DNA of 64,000 nt from Prochlorococcus sp. AG-347-I21 (GCA_003279055.1 QCBP01000001.1:186001-250000); one strand, 5' to 3'. Shown: positions 41,187-51,339, counted from the stretch's first letter. Notes: generated from the letters alone by a model not told the origin. Numbers and translations: made by a program.

Positions 41187-42085
41187 AGAAATTCACATAT
41201 TAATTTATTTGTTTTTTCAGGTTCTTCATCATGAGGACAATGTCCAGCACCTTTAATGATATCTAATCTTTTAATATTACTGAAATTTTCTTTCCACTCT
41301 TTAGCTTCATTTAAAGATTCCCAGGGATCTTTTTCTCCCCAAATAAGTTGGATTGGAGCATTCACCTTATCGAAAAGTTCCGGTGCAAGATAGTCGTCAA
41401 ATAAGTTAATAAACCCGCGAAATGCTTCTTTAGAATTTTTCCTTTGTGAGGGTTGATAAAGTATTTCAATTAATTCTTCATCGATGTTTTTCCCGGAAGG
41501 GTAAGCTTGTTCAAGAATTTTCTTAATAACTTTAGGATTAGCAGCCCTTGTGAATAGTGTATTACTAATTATTCTTTGCCTGACTACTGTTTTTAATAAG
41601 GGCCTGAGTAAATTCATAAAAATATCACCCTTTTTCAAGCGTTTATCATCCATTGTTCTTTGCGCACAATCAATCAAAATCACGCCTTTACAATAATTTT
41701 TGAGAATTTCAGCAGCTTTTAACGAAATAACACCTCCAATTGAGTTTCCTGCCAAGTAGACAGGAGATTTGATTATCTCTGAACAAAATGTTGCAATTTG
41801 ATTACTCCATAAGTCAAATGAATATTTTATTGAATTTTTTTTATAAGGTTCGTAATTTAATAAAGCATTAGGCTGACTGCTTTCTCCGAAGCCAATTAGG
41901 TCAATTGCATAGCAATTAAAAAATTTTCCAAGAAAATCTTGATTATGTCTCCAATGTTTTTTTGATGCTCCAAATCCATGCACTAATAAAATATTTATGT
42001 TATTTTCTCCACAAGATTTTTTTGATAAAGACCATGAAATTTCCCAATTTTTCCATTTCCAAATTTCAGATTTATTAAAGGACAC
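41171..42085 (-). CDS. Alpha/beta-hydrolase fold protein
   Basis: Hydrolase of 304 aa with a full catalytic set: oxyanion HGFGAS (res. 36-41), nucleophile S115 in AGNSIGG, the acid in IWGEKDPWE (about 250-258) and H282 in GAGHCPHDEEP. Related cyanobacterial proteins are annotated as esterases, pheophytin-dephytylase-like or lipase-like, but the substrate cannot be read from the sequence. It overlaps the sigma-factor gene at its 3' end and is divergent from the sugar kinase. Confidence 0.85.
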   Translation of the reverse strand: MSFNKSEIWKWKNWEISWSLSKKSCGENNINILLVHGFGASKKHWRHNQDFLGKFFNCYAIDLIGFGESSQPNALLNYEPYKKNSIKYSFDLWSNQIATFCSEIIKSPVYLAGNSIGGVISLKAAEILKNYCKGVILIDCAQRTMDDKRLKKGDIFMNLLRPLLKTVVRQRIISNTLFTRAANPKVIKKILEQAYPSGKNIDEELIEILYQPSQRKNSKEAFRGFINLFDDYLAPELFDKVNAPIQLIWGEKDPWESLNEAKEWKENFSNIKRLDIIKGAGHCPHDEEPEKTNKLICEFLQETK

Positions 42086-42174
42086 TACGAGTATGTTGTT
42101 AATTAAACTTTAATTCAAAAAAAAAATATTTGTTATTAATTATTTATTCTTATGGAAGAAAAAGTTTTTATCTT

Positions 42175-43173
42175 ATGAAAAAGAATAAGGTCATATGTCT
42201 TGGAGAGGCTTTAATTGACAGGATTCGGAATAAATCAAATCAAGGATTCACAGATTTTTTGGGAGGTGCTCCGGCTAATGTTGCTTGTGCATTAAGAAAA
42301 TTAAATATAGATTCAATATTTATTGGAAGTTTAGGAAGCGACGAATTTGGAAAAAAATTTATTGAAGAATTTAATAAATTGGAGGTCAACTTAGATTTCT
42401 TGCAAATATATGATGATTCCCCTACTCGGGTCGTTAATGTCGATCGAGATAAATTCGGAGATCGTTTTTTTTCAGGATTTGAGGCAAACGCTCATTTATG
42501 CTTCGCTGACGAATCTCTTTGTAAGAAATTAATTGAGAATGAACTTCCAAAGCTGGAGAAATTTTTTCTAGAAACAAAATATTTAGTCACTGGAACGATA
42601 TTACTATCATCTCCAATGGCTGCAGATACTATTTTTTTTCTTTTAGAAAAGGCTAAAAAATTTCAAGTAAAAATAATTATTGATTTAAATTGGAGAGAAG
42701 TCTTTTGGGATTATTCGAGTTTTTCATCAAAAATTAGTAAAACATCGAGAGCTAACCTAATTAAAAAATTTTTAAATCATGCTCATGTTCTAAAACTTGC
42801 AAAGGAAGAAGCTACTTTGTTTTTTGAGGACGAAAATCCATTTTGTATATCTCAACAAATGTCAGAAAGACCAGATGTGATAATAACTGATGGTGAAAAC
42901 CCTGTTAAATGGTTTATAAATGGATTCCAGGGAACTACAGAAACTCATGTTTCTCAGAAAATTGTCGATACAACTGGTGCAGGCGATGCTTTTCTGGCTG
43001 GCTTAATTTCAAAATTAATTTCTTCTGGCTATCCTTCAAACGAAATAGAAATCCAAGATTGTGTCAATTTCGCAAGTGTTTGTGGATTATTGACTTGTCT
43101 TGGTGAAGGTGCAATTGAGCAACAGCCAGATTATGAAACGGTTCATAAATTTTTAGGATCTCTTATCAAATAG
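42175..43173 (+). CDS. PfkB-family carbohydrate kinase, probable fructokinase
   Basis: Ribokinase-type sugar kinase, 332 aa from ATG 42175. A TTG start at 42130 would add 15 residues that do not match the family, so I reject it. The N-terminal signature is FLGGAPANVACALRKLN, the second signature DTTGAGDAFLAGL holds the catalytic Asp of GAGD, and ITDGENPVKWF is the ATP-side block. The closest known function by motif is fructokinase, fitting sucrose/glucosylglycerate carbon metabolism; the sugar is not proven. The last 31 bp overlap the convergent tsaE gene. Confidence 0.82.
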   Translation: MKKNKVICLGEALIDRIRNKSNQGFTDFLGGAPANVACALRKLNIDSIFIGSLGSDEFGKKFIEEFNKLEVNLDFLQIYDDSPTRVVNVDRDKFGDRFFSGFEANAHLCFADESLCKKLIENELPKLEKFFLETKYLVTGTILLSSPMAADTIFFLLEKAKKFQVKIIIDLNWREVFWDYSSFSSKISKTSRANLIKKFLNHAHVLKLAKEEATLFFEDENPFCISQQMSERPDVIITDGENPVKWFINGFQGTTETHVSQKIVDTTGAGDAFLAGLISKLISSGYPSNEIEIQDCVNFASVCGLLTCLGEGAIEQQPDYETVHKFLGSLIK

Positions 43174-43580
43174 TTTCTTCCATAATTTTTTGCGTAACTA
43201 ATTTCTATTTTCCAGTAATCTTCAACAAAAGGTTCTATTAATTCTGGCCATTCAATAATTAAAATAGCTTTGCTTTGTAATGCCTCTTCTTCTTCAGAAA
43301 AAAAAACTTCTTTTGCATAAGAAATATTTTCTAGTCTGTATAAATCAAGATGAATTAGCGGAATTTTTCCGGACTTATAATGATGTGATAAAGCAAAAGT
43401 AGGGCTCGTAATATCCTCAGAGATAGATAAACCTTTTGCAATACCTTTTACAAAAGAAGTTTTTCCTGCTCCAATGGGACCCTGTAATAAAACAATTGAG
43501 TGTGGATTCAATTTTTGTGAGAGTTTTTCCCCTAAATTTAGAGTCTCTTTTAAATTCTCAACAAACACAAATTTACACAA
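43143..43580 (-). CDS. tsaE: tRNA threonylcarbamoyladenosine biosynthesis ATPase TsaE
   Basis: Small P-loop protein of 145 aa working with TsaB and TsaD to form t6A37 in tRNAs that read ANN codons. Walker A GPIGAGKT is at res. 34-41; the conserved SPTFALSHHY and LIHLDLYRLE blocks follow, then IIEWPE near the C-terminus. Length is normal. The gene overlaps the sugar kinase by 31 bp at its 3' end and is divergent from ahcY, with only 39 bp between start codons. Confidence 0.95.
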   Translation of the reverse strand: MCKFVFVENLKETLNLGEKLSQKLNPHSIVLLQGPIGAGKTSFVKGIAKGLSISEDITSPTFALSHHYKSGKIPLIHLDLYRLENISYAKEVFFSEEEEALQSKAILIIEWPELIEPFVEDYWKIEISYAKNYGRNYLIRDPKNL

Positions 43581-43619
43581 TAATCATTTATAGTTTAATA
43601 GAAAGGTATTTATAAAGAT

Positions 43620-45038
43620 ATGGTTATCGCAACTTCAATTAAAACATCGGTTCCCAACTTCGTAATTTCTGATATTTCACTATCAGATTTTGGACGTAAA
43701 GAAATTAAAATAGCTGAAACTGAAATGCCAGGATTAATGGCACTTAGAGAAAAATATCAATCTGAAAAGCCACTCAAAGGGGCAAAAATAGCTGGAAGTC
43801 TTCATATGACAATTCAGACGGCTGTTTTAATAGAAACTCTTGTTGCTCTTGGAGCAACAGTTAAATGGGCTTCATGTAATATTTTTTCAACCCAAGATCA
43901 TGCAGCTGCAGCTATTGCTGATCAAGGAATCTCTGTATTTGCAAAAAAAGGTGAGACTCTTGATGAATATTGGGAATACACCCACTATATCCTTGATTGG
44001 GGTTCAGATTCTCCAAATATGATTCTTGATGATGGAGGGGATGCAACTGGCTTATTGATACTTGGTAGTAAAGCTGAAAAAGATTTGTCTGTTTTAGATA
44101 ATCCTACTAATGAAGAAGAAATTGCTTTATTTAATTCTATTAAGTCTAAGTTGCAAGTTGATGGTAGCTTCTATTCAAGAATTAAGAGTAATATTATTGG
44201 TGTCACTGAAGAAACTACCACTGGTGTTGCGAGACTCTATCAACTGCAAAAGGAAAATGCCTTACCTTTTCCAGCTATAAATGTTAATGATTCAGTAACT
44301 AAAAGCAAATTTGATAATTTATATGGTTGCCGAGAATCTTTAGTTGATAGTATTAAGCGCGCGACTGATGTGATGATTGCGGGAAAAGTTGCCTTAGTTA
44401 TGGGTTTTGGAGATGTAGGTAAAGGCTCAGCACAGTCATTAAGAGGACTTGGTGCGATTGTCAAAGTTGCAGAAGTTGATCCAATTTGCGCGCTTCAAGC
44501 AGCAATGGAAGGTTACAGCGTTGTTAGGTTAGAAGATGTTGTTGAAGAAATAGATATATTTGTTACGGCAACAGGTAACTATCAGGTAATAACCCATAAA
44601 AATCTCGTTAAAATGAGGAATGAGGCCATTGTTTGCAATATTGGCCATTTCGATAATGAAATTGATGTTGCCTCTTTAAAAAAATATCAATGGGAAAATA
44701 TTAAGCCGCAGGTTGATCATATAACTTTACCGAGCGGAAACAAAATTATACTCCTAGCAGAGGGTAGATTAGTTAACTTGGGCTGTGCCACTGGACATCC
44801 AAGTTTTGTTATGAGTAATTCTTTTACTAATCAAGTATTAGCTCAAATTGAACTATTCAAAAAGTCAGAGAATTATGCTAAAGAAGTTTATGTTTTACCA
44901 AAACATCTAGATGAAATGGTTGCTAGATTACATTTAGACAAAATAGGCGCAAAATTAACAAAATTAACTAAGGAACAGGCTGATTATATTAATGTTTCTG
45001 TTGAAGGACCTTATAAATCAGAACTATATAGATACTAA
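43620..45038 (+). CDS. ahcY: Adenosylhomocysteinase (S-adenosylhomocysteine hydrolase)
   Basis: NAD-dependent enzyme (472 aa) that splits S-adenosylhomocysteine into adenosine and homocysteine, closing the methyl cycle. The substrate blocks [13 protein letters not shown] and [15 protein letters not shown] are present, as is the NAD-binding [10 protein letters not shown], and the C-terminus ends [10 protein letters not shown], the canonical K-x-x-x-Y-R-Y tail. Length is that of cyanobacterial/long-type enzymes, which have an insertion in the middle (about res. 155-195). dedA begins 2 bp after its stop. Confidence 0.98.
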   Translation: MVIATSIKTSVPNFVISDISLSDFGRKEIKIAETEMPGLMALREKYQSEKPLKGAKIAGSLHMTIQTAVLIETLVALGATVKWASCNIFSTQDHAAAAIADQGISVFAKKGETLDEYWEYTHYILDWGSDSPNMILDDGGDATGLLILGSKAEKDLSVLDNPTNEEEIALFNSIKSKLQVDGSFYSRIKSNIIGVTEETTTGVARLYQLQKENALPFPAINVNDSVTKSKFDNLYGCRESLVDSIKRATDVMIAGKVALVMGFGDVGKGSAQSLRGLGAIVKVAEVDPICALQAAMEGYSVVRLEDVVEEIDIFVTATGNYQVITHKNLVKMRNEAIVCNIGHFDNEIDVASLKKYQWENIKPQVDHITLPSGNKIILLAEGRLVNLGCATGHPSFVMSNSFTNQVLAQIELFKKSENYAKEVYVLPKHLDEMVARLHLDKIGAKLTKLTKEQADYINVSVEGPYKSELYRY

Positions 45039-45040
45039 TT

Positions 45041-45700
45041 TTGAGTGTAATTTTTGTAAATTTTCTTACTTCAATTCCTGACTATATAAACTTGGCGGTG
45101 GAGAAGAATTCGACAATTGCATACCTTACTATAAGTTTGGCTATGTTTTTAGAAAATCTAATTCCACCAATCCCATCAGAAATAATAATGCCCTTGGGAG
45201 GCTTTTTCGTTTATCAACAAAAATTAAACTTCTATATTTTGGTTTTTTGGGGTTTATTTGGAACAATTCTAGGATCATTGCCTTGGTATTATTTAGGCAG
45301 ATTAGTAAATGAAAAAAGGCTTTCAAATTTTCTAGATAAAAACGGAAAATACTTAGGAGTCTCTTCTAATGATTTAATTAAAAGTAAAAGGTGGTTTGAG
45401 AAATATGGGGTTTCTTTGGTGTTCTGGGGCAGATTAGTCCCGGGTATAAGAACTTTAATTTCAGTTCCTGCTGGCATTGAACTGATGCCATTAAGAAAAT
45501 TTTTGATTTGGACTACATTAGGTAGCTTTATATGGGTAGCACTTCTCACCTATGCAGGATATCTATTCGGTGAAAATTATCCAATTATTGAAACTTATCT
45601 TGATAAAATTAAGTTTTTTTTGAAGCCAATTTTAGTTGTAATTTTCTTTTATTTTTTGATTAAACTACTTATTAGATTTATCAAAAAAATTAGAGTTTAG
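45041..45700 (+). CDS. DedA-family membrane protein
   Basis: Integral membrane protein of 219 aa with the DedA (SNARE-associated/VTT) signature: NLIPPIPSEIIMPLGGF, then GTILGSLPWYYLGR and the basic FWGRLVPGIRTLISVPAG motif. About five or six membrane or reentrant helices. DedA proteins flip or transport lipids such as undecaprenyl phosphate or phosphatidylethanolamine and support membrane potential; the substrate here is unknown. The TTG start at 45041 lies 2 bp behind ahcY, and the end overlaps ssb by 4 bp. Confidence 0.88.
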   Translation: MSVIFVNFLTSIPDYINLAVEKNSTIAYLTISLAMFLENLIPPIPSEIIMPLGGFFVYQQKLNFYILVFWGLFGTILGSLPWYYLGRLVNEKRLSNFLDKNGKYLGVSSNDLIKSKRWFEKYGVSLVFWGRLVPGIRTLISVPAGIELMPLRKFLIWTTLGSFIWVALLTYAGYLFGENYPIIETYLDKIKFFLKPILVVIFFYFLIKLLIRFIKKIRV

Positions 45701-46068
45701 AAAGGGATTTCACTTTTACCACTATTGTTAGAATATTGATTATTTTCAGACTCTTTTCGAGAGCTTAGTAGATTTAATCTATCTACTCTAATAACTGGTT
45801 TATATCTATCCTCTCCAGTATTTTTATCTTTCCAACTATCAATTTTAAAGCTTCCGGTAATACCAATTAAAGATCCTTTTTTGACGTAATCTGCTGCTAT
45901 TTGAGCTTGTTTGCCCCATATTTCTAAATTAAACCAGTCTGGCTCTTCATCTCTGCTTCTTCTGTTCACGGCAAGAGTGAAATTGGCTACGATACTACCT
46001 GATTCAAAATATCTGACATCCGGTTCTCTTCCAGCTCTGCCAACTAAGTTTACAGTGTTAATTTCCAT
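45697..46068 (-). CDS. ssb: Single-stranded DNA-binding protein
   Basis: SSB of 123 aa with one OB fold: NTVNLVGRAGREPDVRYFESG, ANFTLAVNR and FNLEIWGKQAQIAADYVKKGS. The C-terminal acidic tip is shortened to SEIPF, keeping the IPF/P-F ending that binds repair and replication partners but with fewer acidic residues than the usual DDDIPF. Binds ssDNA as a tetramer in related bacteria. Convergent with dedA (4-bp overlap) and divergent from mreB. Confidence 0.93.
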   Translation of the reverse strand: MEINTVNLVGRAGREPDVRYFESGSIVANFTLAVNRRSRDEEPDWFNLEIWGKQAQIAADYVKKGSLIGITGSFKIDSWKDKNTGEDRYKPVIRVDRLNLLSSRKESENNQYSNNSGKSEIPF

Positions 46069-46199
46069 AATTTTTTTTTCTAATACTACTCATATTTTCA
46101 AGTTCTGCTCAAAGTTTTACGTGCTATTCATAACTAAACGAGAAAATTGCGAGAGCTTAAGAAAAAATAGATATATTATTTATAAAAAGAATTCTTAAC

Positions 46200-47252
46200 G
46201 TGATTTTTAACAGATTTAAATTTTCTAGAGACATTGGCATAGATTTAGGAACGGCTAATACTCTAATACATGTATCAGGTAAGGGAGTTGTTCTACAAGA
46301 GCCTTCAGTAGTAGCAATGGATTTAGAAGAAGGCATCCCATTAGCTGTTGGTAAAGAAGCAAAGTTAATGCTTGGAAGAACACCCGGTAATATAAGGGCT
46401 GTAAGGCCATTGAGGGATGGTGTTATCGCAGATTTTGATGCGGCCGAGCAAATGATAAAAACATTTATTCAAAAATGTAACGAAGGTAAGGGTATAGTAG
46501 CCCCAAGAATAGTTATTGGTATTCCAAGTGGAGTGACCAGTGTTGAGCGACGAGCAGTAAGAGAAGCTGGATTAGCTGGAGCAAGAGAAGTACACTTAAT
46601 TGATGAACCTGTTGCAGCGGCAATAGGTGCATCGCTACCAGTAACTGATCCAATTGGAACTATGATTGTTGATATTGGTGGTGGTACAACTGAAGTTGCA
46701 GTATTAAGTTTAGGTGGAACGGTCTTAAGTGAATCTGTGCGCATAGCTGGCGATGAAATAAATGAATCAATTGCCCTTTATCTTAAAAAAGTTCATAATT
46801 TAGTTGTTGGAGAGAGAACTGCAGAAGATATTAAGATCAAAATTGGATCTGCATTTCCAGATGATGATTTTGATAAAACTACTTTAGAGGTAAGAGGTTT
46901 ACATCTTTTATCCGGTTTACCTAGATCAGTTACTTTGACTTCAGGAGAAATTAGAGAAGCGATGGCTGATACACTTAGCAAAATTGTTGAAGCGGTAAAA
47001 AGAACTTTAGAGCGAACACCTCCTGAACTTGCCGCAGATATTGTTGATAGGGGTATCATGCTTGCAGGAGGTGGAGCATTAGTAAGGGGAATTAATGATT
47101 TGTTGAGCGATGAAACGGGAATTTTTACTCACATAGCAGAGGACCCGCTGTTATGCGTAGTAAATGGATGTGGAGAAGTTTTAGATAATTTCAAAAAACT
47201 TAAAAGAGTAGTGGATACTCCTGACTTTATAAGGAATGCAATAAGAGACTAA
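46200..47252 (+). CDS. mreB: Rod-shape determining protein MreB
   Basis: Bacterial actin homologue of 350 aa that guides cell-wall synthesis. The phosphate-1 loop GIDLGTANT is at res. 13-21, and [13 protein letters not shown] and [11 protein letters not shown] are the other nucleotide-binding motifs. The start is GTG at 46200; it places the N-terminal amphipathic stretch directly in front of the actin fold. First gene of an mreB-mreC-mreD unit with 4- and 7-bp gaps, interesting for an almost spherical cell. Length is typical. Confidence 0.96.
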   Translation: MIFNRFKFSRDIGIDLGTANTLIHVSGKGVVLQEPSVVAMDLEEGIPLAVGKEAKLMLGRTPGNIRAVRPLRDGVIADFDAAEQMIKTFIQKCNEGKGIVAPRIVIGIPSGVTSVERRAVREAGLAGAREVHLIDEPVAAAIGASLPVTDPIGTMIVDIGGGTTEVAVLSLGGTVLSESVRIAGDEINESIALYLKKVHNLVVGERTAEDIKIKIGSAFPDDDFDKTTLEVRGLHLLSGLPRSVTLTSGEIREAMADTLSKIVEAVKRTLERTPPELAADIVDRGIMLAGGGALVRGINDLLSDETGIFTHIAEDPLLCVVNGCGEVLDNFKKLKRVVDTPDFIRNAIRD

Positions 47253-47256
47253 TTTT

Positions 47257-47997
47257 ATGTTAGATATCCGACGAATTTCTAATAGTCGTTGGTGGCATAA
47301 AAAGAAAAATTGGATATTGTTCGCATTTTTTTTATTTTTGGTTTTTGTAAGGATTTCAAAAGGCTCTTTTTATAAGGATTTTTATTATTTAATTTCAAAA
47401 CCTTTTTGGCCAGGTCAATTTCAAAAAGAAATTCTTCTTAAAAGTATTGACCAAGAATCTTTAATAAAATTAAATTTATTAAAAAAGGATAATATGAGAC
47501 TGAGGGAAATTTTATATCTTCAAGAATCATCTAACAATGATAAAGTTTCAGCTGCAGTTATTTCCAGAAAAACAGGTAGTTGGTGGAGACAAATAATAAT
47601 TAATAAAGGTTCAAAAGATGGCTTAGAACTTGGTAGTCCTGTTATTGGTCCCGGTGGATTATTAGGAAGAATAACTGATACTTCTTTATTTACTTCTTCT
47701 GTAACATTATTAACTTCTCCAGAAAGTAAAGTAGGGGTATGGGTGGATAGAATTCAAACTAATGGACTACTAGTTGGTACTGGGAGCAATCAACCAATTT
47801 TAATACTCTATTCAAAAACAGCTGATATAGAAGTAGGAGATTTTGTGTCATCTTCTCCTGCTAGTACTTTATTACCTCCAAATATTCCTATTGGGATTGT
47901 CCAATCTGTAGATGAGACATTTAAAACCAAAAAAACGGCAAAAATATTACTTTTGGCAAAACCACAAGTAATAGATTGGGTGCAAATTATAAATTGA
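47257..47997 (+). CDS. mreC: Rod-shape determining protein MreC
   Basis: Membrane-anchored elongasome protein, 246 aa, with one N-terminal membrane helix (about res. 20-37), a short coiled-coil (about 60-90, LLKKDNMRLREIL) and a periplasmic double beta-barrel domain containing GSWWRQIIINKGSKDGLELGSPVIGPGGLLG, the MreC signature. It links MreB to penicillin-binding proteins. It sits between mreB and mreD. A little shorter than in E. coli. Confidence 0.93.
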   Translation: MLDIRRISNSRWWHKKKNWILFAFFLFLVFVRISKGSFYKDFYYLISKPFWPGQFQKEILLKSIDQESLIKLNLLKKDNMRLREILYLQESSNNDKVSAAVISRKTGSWWRQIIINKGSKDGLELGSPVIGPGGLLGRITDTSLFTSSVTLLTSPESKVGVWVDRIQTNGLLVGTGSNQPILILYSKTADIEVGDFVSSSPASTLLPPNIPIGIVQSVDETFKTKKTAKILLLAKPQVIDWVQIIN

Positions 47998-48004
47998 AAA
48001 TTTA

Positions 48005-48544
48005 ATGAAAAAGTTTTTTATGAAAAATTTATCAATAATTGCTTTAATTTGTATCCCAATAATTTTTTTATGGCATCCGAATTGGATTGGATTTTTAGGG
48101 TTTCAACCCTATTGGCCTTTATTTTGGTTGTTGCCTTTTTCAATGATTAATGGATCAATTAATGGTCTAATATTTGGTTTTTTTTTAGGACTAATTTTAG
48201 ATTCTGTAACTCTTGATAGAAGTTTTACTCAAATACCAGGTTTAATTTTATGTGGAGCCTTGTTTGGGAAGATTAAAATAAATAATTCTATCTTGGTGGG
48301 ACATTTTAGGTATGGTTTAATTTGTTCTTTTGGCAGTTTTTTATGTGGGACTCTATATTTTCTACAGATTTTGTTTAAAAGTCTTTCAGATAATATCGTT
48401 ATGCTTTTTATTCCAAGTATTCAAAATATCTTAGCTGAAGTTTTTTTGACTGGTTTATTTGCCCCTTTAATCTGTTCCCAACTTTTAAAACTTTTTAAAT
48501 TCTCTAGGGGGAAAAGCGCAATAAAAAATTATTTAAAAAACTAA
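48005..48544 (+). CDS. mreD: Rod-shape determining protein MreD (putative)
   Basis: Hydrophobic protein of 179 aa with about five membrane helices (near res. 8-25, 32-50, 55-75, 100-120 and 135-160). Sequence identity to MreD is weak by eye; the call rests on the mreB-mreC-mreD order, the length and features such as LGLILDSVT and FGKIKINNS. MreD completes the elongasome core at the membrane. A 158-bp gap precedes rpaB on the same strand. Confidence 0.82.
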   Translation: MKKFFMKNLSIIALICIPIIFLWHPNWIGFLGFQPYWPLFWLLPFSMINGSINGLIFGFFLGLILDSVTLDRSFTQIPGLILCGALFGKIKINNSILVGHFRYGLICSFGSFLCGTLYFLQILFKSLSDNIVMLFIPSIQNILAEVFLTGLFAPLICSQLLKLFKFSRGKSAIKNYLKN

Positions 48545-48702
48545 AAATCTTTCAAAACAATTTATTACTTTAAACTCCTTAAAATTTTTTTAAATTTATG
48601 GAATACCTCTTTGAGTGTCCGTAATGTTATATTTTTAATTGTTAGAATGTAATTTCAATGCAAAAATTTTTGCTTTGAAATATTTGGAAATTTTTTTTAA
48701 CT

Positions 48703-49449
48703 ATGTCAAAAGCAAGAATTTTGGTTGTTGATGATGAACCAGCAGTATTGAAGGTATTAGTCACAAGACTGCAACTTGCAGGATATCAAGTATATTCCGC
48801 TACTAATGGAGAAGAGGCTATTGAATCTTTTCATAGGGATTCCCCAGATTTAATAGTTCTTGATGTTATGCTTCCGAAAATGGATGGATTTGCAGTTTGC
48901 AGGAGAATTAGGGCGGAATCAGTGGTACCAATAATATTTTTAACTGCACTAGAGGCGATTTCCGAAAGAGTTGCAGGTTTGGATTTAGGAGCTGATGATT
49001 ACTTATCAAAACCATTTAGTCCAAAAGAGTTAGAAGCTAGGATAGCCACTATTTTGAGAAGAATGGGTCCCTCTATATCAGTTACAGAAACCCAAGAGAC
49101 ACCTTCTGGTAAAGGAGTCATGAAGTTTGGAAGTTTAGTTGTTGATACTAATAGAAGACAAGTTTCTAGAGCAGGAGAGAGAATTAGTCTAACCTATACT
49201 GAATTTAGTCTCTTAGAATTATTATTTGACGAGCCTGGAAAAGTTGTTCCAAGAGCAGAAATTTTAGAGCAGTTATGGGGTTATCCTCCGAGAAGAGCTG
49301 CAGATCTGCGAGTTGTAGATGTATATGTAGCAAGACTTCGAGGTAAACTGGAACCAGATCCAAGAAATCCAGAATTAATATTGACCGTTAGAGGGATTGG
49401 TTATGCATCCCAGAGAGTTGGCGAAACAGCAACATCTTTGGCAAGTTGA
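48703..49449 (+). CDS. rpaB: OmpR-type response regulator RpaB
   Basis: Response regulator of 248 aa. The receiver domain has the acidic pair D10/D11, phospho-acceptor D54 in IVLDVMLPKMDG and K103 in LSKPFSP. A linker (about 122-140) leads to the winged-helix DNA-binding domain with SLTYTEFSLLELL and VDVYVARLRGKLEPD. This matches RpaB/Ycf27, the high-light and redox regulator of photosystem genes in cyanobacteria and red-algal plastids. It is typically essential and phosphorylated by Hik33/NblS. lysS starts 50 bp downstream on the same strand. Confidence 0.92.
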   Translation: MSKARILVVDDEPAVLKVLVTRLQLAGYQVYSATNGEEAIESFHRDSPDLIVLDVMLPKMDGFAVCRRIRAESVVPIIFLTALEAISERVAGLDLGADDYLSKPFSPKELEARIATILRRMGPSISVTETQETPSGKGVMKFGSLVVDTNRRQVSRAGERISLTYTEFSLLELLFDEPGKVVPRAEILEQLWGYPPRRAADLRVVDVYVARLRGKLEPDPRNPELILTVRGIGYASQRVGETATSLAS

Positions 49450-49499
49450 GCAATAGTCTGATAATTTTATTAAATAAAACAAATATATTTAAATAAATT

Positions 49500-51011
49500 T
49501 TGTCTGAAATTAAAGAAGCGCGCTTACAAAAAGCTAGTTCACTCGTGAATAAAGGATTTGCTTCTTACGCACAAAGCTTTAAGGTATCACATACTACTAG
49601 TTTTCTTATTCAAAAATTTGATCATCTAGAAAATGGTCAAGAGGAAGACTTCAGTGTTTCTATTGCTGGTAGAGTTCTGGCAAAAAGGGTAATGGGCAAA
49701 ATTGCCTTTTTCACAATAAGCGATCAAGAAGGTCAGATTCAGCTTTATCTAGATAAAAGGATTATTAATTTCAATTTAGAAAAACAAAAATTACTTTCTT
49801 TTGAAGATCTCAAGGAAATAGTAGATATTGGTGATTGGATAGGAGTCTATGGAACTATTAAAAAAACTAATAAAGGTGAACTTTCAATTAAAGTAGAAAA
49901 ATGGGAAATGTTATCCAAATCATTACAACCTCTCCCAGATAAATGGCATGGATTGACTGATATTGAAAAAAGATATAGACAACGTTATTTAGATTTAATA
50001 GTTAATCCTCACTCTAAAAATGTATTTAAAACCAGAGCGAAATGTATAAGTTTTATAAGAAAATGGCTAGATAAAAGAAATTTTTTAGAGATAGAGACTC
50101 CAATTCTGCAATCTGAAGCTGGTGGTGCTGAAGCAAGACCATTTATAACTCATCACAATACATTAGATATTCCGTTGTATTTAAGAATAGCTACAGAATT
50201 ACATTTAAAGAGAATGGTTGTTGGAGGTTTTGAGAAAGTCTATGAATTGGGAAGAATCTTCCGTAATGAGGGGATAAGTACAAGGCATAATCCAGAATTC
50301 ACCTCAGTGGAAATTTATGAAGCTTATTCTGATTATGTAGATATGATGAATTTAACTGAAGAATTGATTAAAGATATCGTAGCTGATGCATGTGGGTCCT
50401 TAATTATAAATTATCAAAATAAAGAAATTGATTTTTCTAAGCCTTGGTCAAGAATTTCCATGAAAGCTATTGTCAAAAAATATACAGGGATTGATTTTGA
50501 TTCTTTCAGTGGAGACTTTCTAGCAGCAAAAAAAGCCGTTAAAAATATCAATGTTGATTGTTCTAATAAAGTAAATACTATGGGAAGACTTTTAAATGAG
50601 GTCTTCGAGCAAAAAGTAGAATCAAAACTTATAGAACCCACTTTTGTTATTGATTATCCTGTTGAAATTTCTCCTTTAGCTAGGCCTCATCATGATAATA
50701 AAGAAATAGTTCAGAGATTTGAATTATTCATTGTTGGTCGAGAACTGGCAAATGCGTTTAGTGAGTTGATAGATCCAGTAGATCAAAGAGAAAGAATGCA
50801 ATTACAGCAATCTCTTAGAGATGAAGGAGATCTTGAGGCTCACTGTATAGATGAAGATTTTTTAAATGCTTTAGAGATTGGCATGCCGCCTACGGGAGGA
50901 TTAGGTATAGGCATTGATAGGCTAATTATGTTAATTACTAATAGCGCATCGATTAGAGACGTAATCCCTTTCCCATTGTTAAAACCAGAAATAACTTCCA
51001 AAAAAAGTTAA
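49500..51011 (+). CDS. lysS: Lysyl-tRNA synthetase (class II)
   Basis: Enzyme of 503 aa charging tRNA-Lys. An N-terminal OB-fold anticodon domain (about res. 50-150, [21 protein letters not shown]) precedes the class II catalytic domain: motif 1 near FLEIETPIL, motif 2 [21 protein letters not shown] and motif 3 [11 protein letters not shown]. The start is TTG at 49500. Length is normal for LysRS2. It probably shares a message with the small gene at 51068 (56-bp gap) and perhaps rpaB. Confidence 0.97.
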   Translation: MSEIKEARLQKASSLVNKGFASYAQSFKVSHTTSFLIQKFDHLENGQEEDFSVSIAGRVLAKRVMGKIAFFTISDQEGQIQLYLDKRIINFNLEKQKLLSFEDLKEIVDIGDWIGVYGTIKKTNKGELSIKVEKWEMLSKSLQPLPDKWHGLTDIEKRYRQRYLDLIVNPHSKNVFKTRAKCISFIRKWLDKRNFLEIETPILQSEAGGAEARPFITHHNTLDIPLYLRIATELHLKRMVVGGFEKVYELGRIFRNEGISTRHNPEFTSVEIYEAYSDYVDMMNLTEELIKDIVADACGSLIINYQNKEIDFSKPWSRISMKAIVKKYTGIDFDSFSGDFLAAKKAVKNINVDCSNKVNTMGRLLNEVFEQKVESKLIEPTFVIDYPVEISPLARPHHDNKEIVQRFELFIVGRELANAFSELIDPVDQRERMQLQQSLRDEGDLEAHCIDEDFLNALEIGMPPTGGLGIGIDRLIMLITNSASIRDVIPFPLLKPEITSKKS

Positions 51012-51067
51012 AAATTACCCTTGAATGAAGTAAAATAGTTAAATCTATCCAATACGAAATTTTTTAA

Positions 51068-51313
51068 ATGAGTGGTGAACGTGTTGGTTTCCGTTTCAAA
51101 CACGCGGATGCAGTAGTAAAAAGAAATCCTCAAGGCCGATCAAGAAGAGGATGGGTTATTGAACCAGTAGAGCAAACTACAAGTAGAGGTACAAAAATGC
51201 CTGCATACAAAATTCGCTGGAGAGATAGTGAGAGGCCAGAAACTGTATTGCAGCATATGCTAATTGCAGATCCAGATCCTTCCCCACCTCCAAGTTCAGT
51301 AAGTTTAGATTGA
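51068..51313 (+). CDS. Small conserved cyanobacterial protein of unknown function
   Basis: Protein of 81 aa without recognised domain. It is soluble, basic in the first half (VKRNPQGRSRRGWV) and Pro/Ser/Asp-rich at the C-terminus (PDPSPPPSSVSLD). The middle part, GWVIEPVEQTTSRGT followed by YKIRWRDSERPETVL, has a two-strand look with W and R residues, reminiscent of small SH3-like folds. ATG 51068 with nearby neighbours and codon use like them make it a real gene. Candidate role only by guilt of position after lysS. Confidence 0.7.
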   Translation: MSGERVGFRFKHADAVVKRNPQGRSRRGWVIEPVEQTTSRGTKMPAYKIRWRDSERPETVLQHMLIADPDPSPPPSSVSLD

Positions 51314-51339
51314 TACTTTCAAGAATTCTGACTAATCTT

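Noticed and set aside
42130-42174. TTG start for the sugar kinase
   Set aside because: The added 15 residues do not match the PfkB family N-terminus, whereas ATG 42175 gives the normal start.
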